A stretch of 32,080 bases of DNA from Paracoccaceae bacterium (GTDB lineage: Bacteria; Pseudomonadota; Alphaproteobacteria; Rhodobacterales; Rhodobacteraceae): contig JAFMKS010000021.1 of NCBI GenBank assembly GCA_017852835.1, forward strand, positions 1-32,080, read 5' to 3'. Made by a program: the position numbers and the translations under genes. The notes beneath the pieces were generated by a model. That model had not been told where the DNA came from and ran no database searches. It saw nothing but the letters and a program-made list of their open reading frames with translations. This document shows, piece after piece, positions 15,352 to 23,927 of the stretch; the stretch's first letter is position 1, and every line of letters begins with the position of its first letter.

Positions 15352-15359
15352 TCAGCCTT

Positions 15360-15584
15360 ATGATACATGATCTTGATGCCCGCGGGCTGTTGTGCCCGCT
15401 TCCCGTTTTAAAAGCGCGTAAACGTCTCAGGGATCTTGCGCAGGGCGATGTGTTGCGCATGCATGCGGATGATCCTGCCGCGCGGATTGATGTGCCCCAT
15501 TTTTGTAATGAAAGTGGAAACATCCTGCGCGAGGCCTTCGATCAGGGCGACGGCTCTTTCATCTACAATATTGAAAAGGCATAA
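15360..15584 (+). CDS. TusA/SirA-family sulfurtransferase
   Basis: A 74-residue cytoplasmic protein of the TusA family, which carries persulfide sulfur for tRNA thiolation, molybdenum cofactor or other sulfur-relay reactions. The LDARGLLCPLPVLKARKRL segment contains the CPxP motif with its active cysteine at residue 12, and the length is standard. It is transcribed alone, diverging from ccdA and converging on rne, with which it shares a terminator. Which sulfur pathway it serves cannot be decided from sequence. Confidence 0.88.
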   Translation: MIHDLDARGLLCPLPVLKARKRLRDLAQGDVLRMHADDPAARIDVPHFCNESGNILREAFDQGDGSFIYNIEKA

Positions 15585-15586
15585 AA

Positions 15587-15606
15587 AAACCCGCTTTCGC
15601 GGGTTT
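15587..15606. terminator. Bidirectional terminator between the TusA-like gene and rne
   Basis: AAACCCGC and GCGGGTTT form a perfect eight-pair stem with the loop TTTC. On the plus strand it is followed by CTTTTT, and on the minus strand by a run of A-pairing T residues, so it can end both convergent transcripts. It lies two bases after the TusA-like stop and four bases after the rne stop. Confidence 0.88.
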
Positions 15607-15610
15607 CTTT

Positions 15611-18421
15611 TTACCGTTTCAAGGACCACCATCCGCGCCGTTTTGATTTGGCGGGTTCTTCGGGCTTTTCCTCTGCCTTTTCGGCCACAGGCGCGTCCGC
15701 CTCAGGCTCTGGCACGGCTTCCACAACTGGCGCTTCCTCGACCGCGGGCGCAGGCTCGGCGGGTGTCTCTACTGCTGCGGCTTCGGCTGCGGCCTGTTCG
15801 GCGACTTCTGCCTCTTTTTGAGCCTTTGTTTTGCGTGGGGCGCGCTTGCGTTTGGGCTTTTCTTCCTTCGGCGCGTCCTCTGCTTCTGCAGGGGTTTCAG
15901 TTTCTGCTGCCTCTTCCTTCACCTCATCCACTTTTTTACGGCGGGTGCGGCGTTTGGGCTTTGGCGCTTCTTCTTCCGTAGCAGCAGGCTCATCTGCTGG
16001 GGTCTCCGCAGGTTTCACCTCTTCGCTTGGCTGTTCTTCTTCAGATTCAACTTTTTTCTTGCGTGAACGGCGCGCGCGTTTTGGTTTTTCTTCTCTGGCT
16101 GCGTCCTCTACTGGCGCATCCTCTTCAGCACTATCACCCGCATCTGCGTCTGCGTCGGCATCCTCGTCAGCGACGGCTTCACCAGATGTTTGATCCCCGG
16201 GTCCCTCACCCTGATCGCCACCCTGCCCTTTACGACGACGACGGCGACGGCGGCGACGTTTTGGCTTGCGCTCATCGTCCTGTTCGCTTTCGGGTGTTTC
16301 GATGTCATCTTCTTCGGCGATATCCTCGTCAATTTCATCCATGACGATTGTATCGGCCGACACTACAGGTTCCGTGGCCTCGGGGACATAGCGTGTTGCT
16401 GTTTTAAATTTCTCGATCAAAAAATCGGGGCTGACCAACATCGGATCGCCCTCGACACGCACGGACAGGCCATAGCGCGCCTCGATCTGGGCGACGTGAT
16501 CGCGTTTTTGGTTCATGATAAAGTTTGAAATGCCAACCGGGCATTTCACCAAAACTTCACGCGAACGACGGCGCACGCCTTCTTCTTCAATCTGACGCAG
16601 GATAGACAGAGCCAAATTGTCATCGGACCGGATCAGACCCGTACCATGACAGGATGGACAGGGCTGCGTTGTGGTCTCAATCATACCTGGGCGCAGGCGC
16701 TGACGGCTCATCTCTAACAGACCAAAGCCTGAAATGCGGCCCACTTGGATCCGCGAACGATCCGTTTTCAATTTGTCTTTCAGGCGTTTTTCAACCGCAT
16801 TATTGTTGCGCCTTTCATCCATGTCGATGAAATCGATCACAATCAAACCTGCCAAATCGCGCAGACGCATTTGACGCGCGACTTCTTCTGCCGCCTCTAG
16901 GTTGGTTTTTAGCGCGGTTTCTTCGATGGACCCCTCTTTGGTCGCACGACCCGAGTTCACATCGACCGCAACCAAGGCTTCAGTCACACCAATCACCAAG
17001 TAGCCACCTGATTTCAGTTGGACCACAGGATTGAACATGGAGGACAGATAGCTTTCCACCTGATAGCGCGCGAAAAGCGGGAGCGCATCGGTGTAATGTT
17101 TTACGTTTTTCGCATGACTTGGCATGATCATTTTCATGAAGTCTTTGGCATTGCGATAACCGCGTTCGCCCTCAACCAAAACCTCATCAATGTCGCGATT
17201 GTAAAGATCGCGGATTGATCGTTTGATCAAATCGCCTTCTTCATAAATTTTCGCAGGCGCGATTGACTTCAGCGTCAATTCACGAATTTGTTCCCATAGA
17301 CGCTGCAAATATTCGTAATCGCGTTTGATTTCGGTTTTGGTGCGCTTGGCCCCAGCCGTGCGGATAATCAAACCCGCTCCTGTTGGAACGTCGATTTCTG
17401 TTGCGATTTCCTTAAGCTTTTTGCGATCCGCTGCATTTGTGATTTTACGCGAAATCCCGCCACCGCGCGCCGTGTTCGGCATAAGAACACAGTAGCGACC
17501 AGCAAGAGATAGATACGTGGTCAGCGCTGCGCCCTTGTTGCCACGCTCTTCTTTGACAACCTGCACCAACATGATTTGGCGCACTTTGATCACTTCTTGA
17601 ATTTTGTAACGGCGTGGACGGGACCGACGTTGTGGACGCAGATCCATGGCATCGTCATCGTCAGATACGGATTCGATCCCATCGTCCTGATCGTCCTCTG
17701 CGGTACCCGCGTCCGCGGGCTGTTCGCTGTCGTCTGCGGCAGGTTCATCATCCGAAGCGGCAGGTGCCTCTTCAAATGTTTCCTCGCTTACGGCGTCTGC
17801 TGCAGGCGCATAATCTTGGGCGTCATCTGATGGCGCGACAGACTCTGTTTCAGCCTCAGGCGCGTCTGCGTCTACCGCGTCAGTATCCGCAGCTTCTTCT
17901 GGTGCATCAATCTCTTGCGTGACGATCATTGGTTCGTCTTCAACGATGGGTGCCGCCATGGGGGCATCGTTTTCGTCACTTTCATCCGATGCATCCAAAT
18001 CGATGGTTTCCATTCCATCCACTTCTGTCTCGGTCACAGCCTCAGCAGGTTTGTTGTTGCGACGACGCGGACCACGACGACGGCGTTTCTTGGGCGCTTC
18101 GTCCTCTTCTTCGGCGCGTGCATCCGCCTCTGCCAATGCACGTTCCTCTTCCATCAGCGCTTCACGATCGGCAACTGGGATCTGATAATAATCAGGGTGG
18201 ATTTCGGAAAACGCCAAGAATCCATGACGGTTTCCACCATAATCCACAAAGGCCGCCTGAAGTGACGGTTCGACCCGTGTTACTTTTGCAAGATAGATGT
18301 TGCCAGCGATTTGGCGTTTGTTTTCAGATTCAAAGTCAAATTCCTCAACCTTGTTTCCGTCAACCACAACCACGCGCGTTTCCTCGTCGTGGGTGGCGTC
18401 GATAAGCATTTTCTTAGCCAT
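15611..18421 (-). CDS. rne: Ribonuclease E
   Basis: The main endoribonuclease of RNA decay and rRNA/tRNA processing, and the scaffold of the degradosome. The N-terminal half (numbered from 18430) holds the S1 domain, interrupted by an acidic, Arg-flanked insertion at about residues 95-262. Catalytic aspartates are in LVAVDVNSG (about 490) and IVIDFIDMD (about 533), and the zinc-link cysteines in CPSCHGTG (591-594). The C-terminal ~260 residues are low complexity, with a run of about ten arginines near 725 and Ala/Glu/Pro-rich stretches with RKK clusters, as expected for RNA and partner binding. The ATG at 18421 gives the usual MAKKMLIDATH start. The ATG at 18430 is also possible. A long structured leader precedes it. 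It converges with the TusA-like gene. Confidence 0.93.
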   Translation of the reverse strand: MAKKMLIDATHDEETRVVVVDGNKVEEFDFESENKRQIAGNIYLAKVTRVEPSLQAAFVDYGGNRHGFLAFSEIHPDYYQIPVADREALMEEERALAEADARAEEEDEAPKKRRRRGPRRRNNKPAEAVTETEVDGMETIDLDASDESDENDAPMAAPIVEDEPMIVTQEIDAPEEAADTDAVDADAPEAETESVAPSDDAQDYAPAADAVSEETFEEAPAASDDEPAADDSEQPADAGTAEDDQDDGIESVSDDDDAMDLRPQRRSRPRRYKIQEVIKVRQIMLVQVVKEERGNKGAALTTYLSLAGRYCVLMPNTARGGGISRKITNAADRKKLKEIATEIDVPTGAGLIIRTAGAKRTKTEIKRDYEYLQRLWEQIRELTLKSIAPAKIYEEGDLIKRSIRDLYNRDIDEVLVEGERGYRNAKDFMKMIMPSHAKNVKHYTDALPLFARYQVESYLSSMFNPVVQLKSGGYLVIGVTEALVAVDVNSGRATKEGSIEETALKTNLEAAEEVARQMRLRDLAGLIVIDFIDMDERRNNNAVEKRLKDKLKTDRSRIQVGRISGFGLLEMSRQRLRPGMIETTTQPCPSCHGTGLIRSDDNLALSILRQIEEEGVRRRSREVLVKCPVGISNFIMNQKRDHVAQIEARYGLSVRVEGDPMLVSPDFLIEKFKTATRYVPEATEPVVSADTIVMDEIDEDIAEEDDIETPESEQDDERKPKRRRRRRRRRKGQGGDQGEGPGDQTSGEAVADEDADADADAGDSAEEDAPVEDAAREEKPKRARRSRKKKVESEEEQPSEEVKPAETPADEPAATEEEAPKPKRRTRRKKVDEVKEEAAETETPAEAEDAPKEEKPKRKRAPRKTKAQKEAEVAEQAAAEAAAVETPAEPAPAVEEAPVVEAVPEPEADAPVAEKAEEKPEEPAKSKRRGWWSLKR

Positions 18422-18430
18422 ATTATCCAT

Positions 18431-18750
18431 TCACACATCGCATCCCAAACGCGCCGTTCAACGGCGTATGGGACATAAACGATGTGATTGTCTCTTTGGG
18501 CGATAGCGCGCGCGCGTGCAGGCCGACCGCGTTGGGCCCCTGCTCGATTAACGATATGTCGTTCGCGTTGCATTGCGTCTTCATCTCCGATCAGGCGAAC
18601 CTAACCAATTTTTGTCCCGTCGCAAAAGCGGTCCGGGGGCGGGTGACCCAATGGGTCTTATCAATCTGAAGTTCGGGAACCAGTCGCTATGCCGGGTCAC
18701 ATCGAAAAACAGTGAAACTCTCAAGGCAGGGTAATATATTAAAAAAAGAG
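18431..18750 (-). promoter_or_regulatory. Long structured 5' leader region of rne
   Basis: About 300-450 non-coding bases precede rne. Just upstream of the start, 18444-18472 forms a strong hairpin (CCCA with TGGG, then ACGCCG with CGGCG-GT, loop TTGAA). Farther up is an AT-rich stretch (18731-18747) with a TATATT that could be the -10 element, inside AAGGCAG...CTGCCTT arms (18723-18757). Long leaders that let RNase E cut its own message are known in enterobacteria. Autoregulation here is inferred from length, position and structure only. No convincing ORF was found in it. Confidence 0.45.
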
Positions 18751-18850
18751 CTGCCTTTGGTGAGCATAAAGGGAAAAATGCGGAAAGTACAATGGGCAAA
18801 TTACAAATGTGCGGAATTGAGCAGAATTAAATCCATAAAATCCGTCAAAT

Positions 18851-18872
18851 GGGGCGCGTTACTGCGCGCCCC
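18851..18872 (-). terminator. Terminator hairpin after the hydroxyacid dehydrogenase gene
   Basis: GGGGCGCG and CGCGCCCC form an eight-pair stem around a six-base loop, 12 bases after the dehydrogenase stop codon on the minus strand. The downstream sequence ATTTGACGGATTTTATGG is T-rich but without a long run, so termination efficiency is uncertain. Confidence 0.6.
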
Positions 18873-18884
18873 GAGGGGATAAAC

Positions 18885-19757
18885 TTATCCCAAATTTTGC
18901 AAACGTTTGAAAAGGCTGGATGTATCCCAGCGCCCACCACCCATTTTTTGCACGTCTTTATAAAACTGATCGACCAATGCCGTCACAGGAAGGCTTGCAC
19001 CCGTTTCATCAGCCGCTTGCAGACAGATCCCCAAATCTTTGCGCATCCAATCAACGGCAAACCCGTGTTCAAAATGATCGTCCAACATAGTTTGATAGCG
19101 GTTGGACATTTGCCAACTGCCCGCAGCGCCTTGGGAAATCACCTCAACCACGGCCGCTCCATCAAGACCCGCTTTTTCTGCAAAATGTAATGCTTCTGAC
19201 AGGCCTTGAACCAGTCCCGCGATCGCAATCTGGTTGCACATCTTGGTTTTTTGCCCTGCGCCGCTGTCACCGATACGACGACAAATGCGTGAATAGGCCG
19301 CCATAATCGGCTCTGCCGCGTCATAGGCGGTTTGATCCCCACCACACATGATAGACAGCACGCCGTTTTCTGCGCCCGCTTGGCCGCCAGATATCGGCGC
19401 ATCCACAGAGCTTAACCCCAGTTCCGCGGATGCTACATATAGCTCTGCTGTCACTTTTGCCGAAACGGTTGTGTGGTCCACAAAAATCGCACCTTTGGAC
19501 ATGCCCGCAAATGCCCCCGTATCCCCCAAGCACACACCGCGCAGGTCGTCGTCATTGCCCACGCAGGCCATGACGAAATCAGCGCCTTGTGCCGCCTCGG
19601 CTGGGGTAGTGGCCATTGCGCCACCATGCTCTGCTACCCAGGTTTCTGCCTTGGCAGAGGTGCGGTTATAGACAGTAACAGAATGCCCTGCGCTTTGAAG
19701 ATGCCCCGCCATTGGGTATCCCATGACGCCAAGGCCTAGAAATGCAACATTTGCCAT
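18885..19757 (-). CDS. Beta-hydroxyacid dehydrogenase family protein (3-hydroxyisobutyrate dehydrogenase / tartronate semialdehyde reductase-like)
   Basis: An NAD(P)-dependent dehydrogenase of 290 residues. The Rossmann domain opens with FLGLGVMGYPMAGHL. The substrate motif DAPISGGQAGAENGVLSIMCGG follows, and the catalytic lysine is in GAGQKTKMCNQI, with its partner asparagine. These are the four family landmarks in order, and the length is normal. Specificity among 3-hydroxyisobutyrate, tartronate semialdehyde, succinic semialdehyde or glyoxylate cannot be read safely. AGAGGA lies six bases before the ATG. It stands alone, diverging from the penicillin-acylase-like gene, with a hairpin after its stop. 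Confidence 0.88.
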   Translation of the reverse strand: MANVAFLGLGVMGYPMAGHLQSAGHSVTVYNRTSAKAETWVAEHGGAMATTPAEAAQGADFVMACVGNDDDLRGVCLGDTGAFAGMSKGAIFVDHTTVSAKVTAELYVASAELGLSSVDAPISGGQAGAENGVLSIMCGGDQTAYDAAEPIMAAYSRICRRIGDSGAGQKTKMCNQIAIAGLVQGLSEALHFAEKAGLDGAAVVEVISQGAAGSWQMSNRYQTMLDDHFEHGFAVDWMRKDLGICLQAADETGASLPVTALVDQFYKDVQKMGGGRWDTSSLFKRLQNLG

Positions 19758-19844
19758 AATTATTCCTCTAAATTCTTGGTTTCATACTTGTGTCGCGGTA
19801 TGAAACCTGATGCAAGGGGGTGAGGGCAAAAAGGTAGGTTTAGG

Positions 19845-22313
19845 ATGGCAGGCGTTTTTCACATTCTTCTGCGCATTGCAATTGGATCAATCGCATTGGT
19901 CGTTTGTGCGGTTGTCGTTGCCTATTACCTCGCTGCACGCTCTCTCCCAGATTACGACGCCGAGCTGGAGTTGCCCGGCGCTTTGGGTAAGATAGAAGTC
20001 GTTCGGGATACGGCAAATGTTCCCCATATTTTTGCAGATCGAGACGAGGATGTGTTTTTTGGTCTAGGCTATGTCCATGCGCAGGATCGTTTGTGGCAAA
20101 TGTCGATGATGCGGCGTACGGCGCAGGGGCGGTTATCGGAAATCTTTGGTCCAGATACTGTGCATATTGATACCTACATGCGGCATCTTGATCTCTATTC
20201 GACCGCCGTACGTAGCCTATCGGTGCAATCCCCCGAAACGCTTGCCGCATTAAACGCCTATGCACGTGGTGTGAATGCGCGCCTACATGAAATCAACACC
20301 TATGCCCGTGGGCGCGGCGCACCCGAGATGTTTTTGTTCAACGCCCCCTTTGCCACATGGCAAGCTGCAGACAGTTTGGTGATGCTAAAACTGATGTCTG
20401 TGACACTGTCATCGCATATGAAGCGGGAAATACGACGCGCCAAAGTCTCGCTTGCGCTGCCTGATCCGGAACGCATTGTTGACATTTTGCCCGATCACCC
20501 TGAGACCGCAACCATTGCGCTGCCTGATTATGCATCTTTGTGGAACACACCGATGTTTGAAACCGCATTGGTTGATGCATCCCCCGATCACCCCCTTGCC
20601 CCCTGGAAATCTATTGAACAGGCTGGTGCCTCAAACGCCTTTGCCGCGGCCCCTGCCCGCAGTGCGGCGGGTGGCACGATATTGGCCAATGATCCGCATT
20701 TGGAACTGACCGCGCCTACAATTTGGTATCTGGCGCGCATGGAGCTTTCTAAGGGTGGCGTGATTGGCGCAACGATCCCTGGTATTCCCCTAATCCTATC
20801 AGGGCGAAACGAAAAATTAGCTTGGGGGATGACGTCATCCTACCTGGACGATCAAGATATCCTGATGGAAGAGGTTAATGCCGACAATCCATCGGAATAT
20901 CGTACCGAAGAGGGTTGGAAAAAATTTCGCACACGCCAATCCATTATCAATGTGGCGGATGGCACCCCAAAAACCCTGACCCTGCGGTGGAGTGACAATG
21001 GCCCGATCCTGCCATTGGATATGTTTGAATTGGCCTCTGTGACACCGCGTGGACATGTTCCTGCCTTGTCGTTTTCGGCACTTTCCCCCGCCGACACAAC
21101 GATGAGTGCCGCGTTCAATATGATCCAAGCTGAAAATGTAATCGATGCTATCGCCGCATTAGAGGGGTATATCGCGCCCTCACAAAACGTGACGTTCATT
21201 GATCGTGACAGCATCGGGTTTAAGGTAATTGGTGCGATGCCCAAACGCAGCATCAGCCACCAAACCCAAGGCCGCATGCCTGCACTTGGCTGGGTGCGGA
21301 ACAATCAATGGAATGAACGCCTACCCTATTCCGATAACCCCGAGATGATAAACCTAGAGACAGGGATCATTGGAAACACCAACAACAAAACAACCGATGC
21401 AGATTTCCCAAATCACGTGTCCTTTGAATGGGGCGACAGCCAGCGGATCAATCGCCTGAAGCGGCTTATGGAAATGCGCAAGGTGCATACGCGCGAAAGT
21501 CTGATCGAAGCGCAACTGGATACAGTTAGTTTTACCGCACAATCACTTTTGCCATTGATCGGCAAAGAGCTGTGGTTCACGGGCGAGGCAGGCGAGCGCG
21601 GTACATTGGCCTGGCAACGCACAACGGCGCTGTCCCTCTTGGCCGATTGGAATGGAGAGATGAACGAACATCTGCCCGAACCCTTGATCTATTCCGCGTG
21701 GTTGCGCGCCATTCAAACGCGATTGATCCGTGACGAATTGGGTCCATTGGCCGAAGAATTCACCCATGTTGAACCCCTGTTTATTGAACGGGTATACCGC
21801 GATATTGAGGGTGCCTCAGTCTGGTGTGATGTGATCCAAAGCGCGCCTGTGGAGACCTGTGATCAAATCGCCTCCCGCGCGCTGGATGATGCGCTAGTCT
21901 GGCTTAGTGATAATTTCAACCGTGATCCCAACGCGCTGCGTTGGGGGGACGCGCATCAGGCCACGCATGATCACGTGGTTTTGGGTAAAATTCCCGTGCT
22001 GCATTATTTCGCCAACATTCGCCAATCCACATCAGGGGGCGACAATACCCTGTTGCGGGGCCGCACACGTGGCGGGGATGTGGACCCATTCCACAACGTG
22101 CATGCCGCAGGGTATCGCAGTGTGGTGGATTTCGCCGATCCTGACAGTTCGGTTTTTGTCACCTCAACCGGGCAATCAGGACATTTCCTATCGCGTCATT
22201 ATGATGATTTGGGACAGCTGTGGCGTTTGGGGGAATATGTTCCCATGTCGCTTGATCCCCGTCTTGCCCGCGCGGCAGCAACAGGGATCACAACAATCAC
22301 TCCGCTGAATTAG
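19845..22313 (+). CDS. Penicillin acylase family protein (Ntn-hydrolase)
   Basis: An 822-residue member of the S45 N-terminal nucleophile family, which includes penicillin G acylases and acyl-homoserine lactone acylases. An N-terminal hydrophobic segment (about residues 7-29) suggests membrane anchoring or export. The alpha-chain part contains GLGYVHAQDRLWQM. The self-cleavage site is at QAGA-SNAF, placing the nucleophile Ser263 at the N-terminus of the beta chain. The ANDPHLEL and later NTNNKT segments are typical of the family. It might cleave amides such as acyl-homoserine lactones or peptide-like compounds, but the substrate is unknown. It converges on hflX, overlapping its 3' end by 17 bases. 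Confidence 0.88.
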   Translation: MAGVFHILLRIAIGSIALVVCAVVVAYYLAARSLPDYDAELELPGALGKIEVVRDTANVPHIFADRDEDVFFGLGYVHAQDRLWQMSMMRRTAQGRLSEIFGPDTVHIDTYMRHLDLYSTAVRSLSVQSPETLAALNAYARGVNARLHEINTYARGRGAPEMFLFNAPFATWQAADSLVMLKLMSVTLSSHMKREIRRAKVSLALPDPERIVDILPDHPETATIALPDYASLWNTPMFETALVDASPDHPLAPWKSIEQAGASNAFAAAPARSAAGGTILANDPHLELTAPTIWYLARMELSKGGVIGATIPGIPLILSGRNEKLAWGMTSSYLDDQDILMEEVNADNPSEYRTEEGWKKFRTRQSIINVADGTPKTLTLRWSDNGPILPLDMFELASVTPRGHVPALSFSALSPADTTMSAAFNMIQAENVIDAIAALEGYIAPSQNVTFIDRDSIGFKVIGAMPKRSISHQTQGRMPALGWVRNNQWNERLPYSDNPEMINLETGIIGNTNNKTTDADFPNHVSFEWGDSQRINRLKRLMEMRKVHTRESLIEAQLDTVSFTAQSLLPLIGKELWFTGEAGERGTLAWQRTTALSLLADWNGEMNEHLPEPLIYSAWLRAIQTRLIRDELGPLAEEFTHVEPLFIERVYRDIEGASVWCDVIQSAPVETCDQIASRALDDALVWLSDNFNRDPNALRWGDAHQATHDHVVLGKIPVLHYFANIRQSTSGGDNTLLRGRTRGGDVDPFHNVHAAGYRSVVDFADPDSSVFVTSTGQSGHFLSRHYDDLGQLWRLGEYVPMSLDPRLARAAATGITTITPLN

Positions 22314-23595
22314 TGATCCCAAAAGATTTTTCAAACTGCGCTTTTTGTTTCGCGTTCCAACGCAGATGAAACAGGCTGCCATCCTCACCTTGGGTTTCAC
22401 GTTCAACCACGCCTTGTTCAAATAACCATGCCCGCGCACGTCCGTCTGCATAGGGTAAATGGATGTCATCCTCGATAATATCGCGGGTCAGATGCGTTGA
22501 CACACGGTTGACCAATTCGTCCAATCCCTGCCCCGTGATAGCAGAAATGGTTAGAATATGATCATTGCGTTCGGCAATTTTCCCCAAAGCATCGCGATCA
22601 TCCGCATGAATCAAATCGACCTTGTTCCACACCTCAAGCTGCGGTGTATCCTCAGATATCCCAAGGCTTTCAAGGATCTTTTCAACGTCTTCGGCCTGTT
22701 CCTCTGTTGCAGGATGAGAGATATCGCGCACATGCAAGATGATGTCGGCCTCTAGCACCTCTTCCAATGTCGCGCGAAAGGCCGCAACCAATTCTGTGGG
22801 CAGGTCAGAGATAAACCCAACGGTGTCAGATAGGATAATATCCACCCCACTGGACAGTTTGATCGAACGCATGGTCGGGTCCAGCGTGGCAAAGAGCATA
22901 TCTTTGGCCATCACCTCTGCCCCTGTAAGACGGTTGAACAGGGTGGATTTCCCCGCGTTGGTATACCCAACCAAGGCAACAATCGGGAACGGAACCCTGG
23001 CACGTGCGGCGCGATGCAGGCTGCGGGTTTTCACGACCTTATCCAATTGACGGCGCAGGCGCACCAATTGTTCGTCAATTGCGCGTCTGTCGGCCTCTAT
23101 CTGGGTTTCACCCGGACCACCGACAAACCCCAAACCACCCCGCTGCCGTTCAAGGTGGGTCCATGCCCGCACCAAGCGTGTCCGTTGATAGGTCAGATGC
23201 GCCATTTCCACCTGCAACACACCTTCACGGGTGGCCGCACGATCAGAAAAGATTTCAAGGATCAAACCCGTTCTATCAAGGATTTTAACCTTCCATTCCT
23301 TTTCCAAATTGCGCTGCTGCACGGGTGTGACGGGTCCATCAATAAGGACCAATTCAACCTCATGATCCTGGAACAGCATTTTCAGCTCTTCCAACTTTCC
23401 TTTCCCAAACAACTTTCCCGGTTGCGGTTTTGGCAGCGGCACCAATGTTGCGCCCGCAACCTCAAGGTTTGGTAGGGCCGCCGCCAATGAAACCGCCTCT
23501 TCCAAGGCGAGTTCGCCCGGACGGCGGTCAGGATCGGATTTTATGTCAGGATGCAGAACCCATGCACGGGTTGGCGTCACATCGTGTGATTTCAA
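22297..23595 (-). CDS. hflX: GTPase HflX
   Basis: A ribosome-associated GTPase that helps split or rescue stalled 70S ribosomes under stress. The 432-residue protein shows the HflX N-terminal domain ([18 protein letters not shown]) and the glycine-rich linker [21 protein letters not shown]. The GTPase domain has G1 GYTNAGKS (210-217), G3 DTVGF and G4 NKVD. The frame opens with TTG overlapping the hfq TGA (TTGA), which implies translational coupling. An in-frame GTG at 23580 is an alternative start. The hfq-hflX pairing is a conserved proteobacterial arrangement. Its 3' end overlaps the penicillin-acylase-like gene by 17 bases, with no clear terminator. Confidence 0.93.
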   Translation of the reverse strand: MKSHDVTPTRAWVLHPDIKSDPDRRPGELALEEAVSLAAALPNLEVAGATLVPLPKPQPGKLFGKGKLEELKMLFQDHEVELVLIDGPVTPVQQRNLEKEWKVKILDRTGLILEIFSDRAATREGVLQVEMAHLTYQRTRLVRAWTHLERQRGGLGFVGGPGETQIEADRRAIDEQLVRLRRQLDKVVKTRSLHRAARARVPFPIVALVGYTNAGKSTLFNRLTGAEVMAKDMLFATLDPTMRSIKLSSGVDIILSDTVGFISDLPTELVAAFRATLEEVLEADIILHVRDISHPATEEQAEDVEKILESLGISEDTPQLEVWNKVDLIHADDRDALGKIAERNDHILTISAITGQGLDELVNRVSTHLTRDIIEDDIHLPYADGRARAWLFEQGVVERETQGEDGSLFHLRWNAKQKAQFEKSFGITNSAE

Positions 23596-23831
23596 CTTGG
23601 CTCTTCGCCTTCGTATAGGGATACGTTTTGCGCAGGCATGATCGTTGAAATCGCATGTTTGTACACCAATTGCGATTGTCCATCACGGCGCAGCAGAATA
23701 CAAAAATTGTCAAACCAAGTGATCACACCCTGCAATTTAACACCGTTGATCAAAAACACAGTGACAGAAATCTTCTGCTTACGGACGTGGTTTAAAAATG
23801 CATCTTGTAGATTTTGACGGTCGGATGCCAT
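23592..23831 (-). CDS. hfq: RNA chaperone Hfq
   Basis: The hexameric Sm-like chaperone that pairs small RNAs with mRNAs. The 79-residue protein has the Sm1 motif ([23 protein letters not shown]) and the Sm2 motif with YKHAIST. It starts after [14 protein letters not shown], which lines the proximal uridine-binding face. It is short, with the brief C-terminal tail usual in alphaproteobacteria. A purine-rich GAAGAGG lies upstream of the ATG. Its stop overlaps the hflX start. A 96-base gap from trkH may hold its own promoter. Confidence 0.97.
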   Translation of the reverse strand: MASDRQNLQDAFLNHVRKQKISVTVFLINGVKLQGVITWFDNFCILLRRDGQSQLVYKHAISTIMPAQNVSLYEGEEPS

Positions 23832-23927
23832 GATCTGGGCCTCTTCTTATAATTGTTGTTCTTTGTTCAACCGAATGCGATATAGCGTAACAGTCAAAAT
23901 TTCAAATGACAATGCTAGAATAACAAA

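Noticed and set aside
15436-16344. Long open frames on the plus strand opposite the 3' half of rne
   Set aside because: They mirror the low-complexity Glu/Ala/Arg codons of RNase E, have no ribosome sites, and match no protein family I know.
18280-18573. Open frame in the rne leader running into rne in another frame
   Set aside because: Its second half is the rne coding region out of frame, its composition is Arg-rich noise, and there is no ribosome site.
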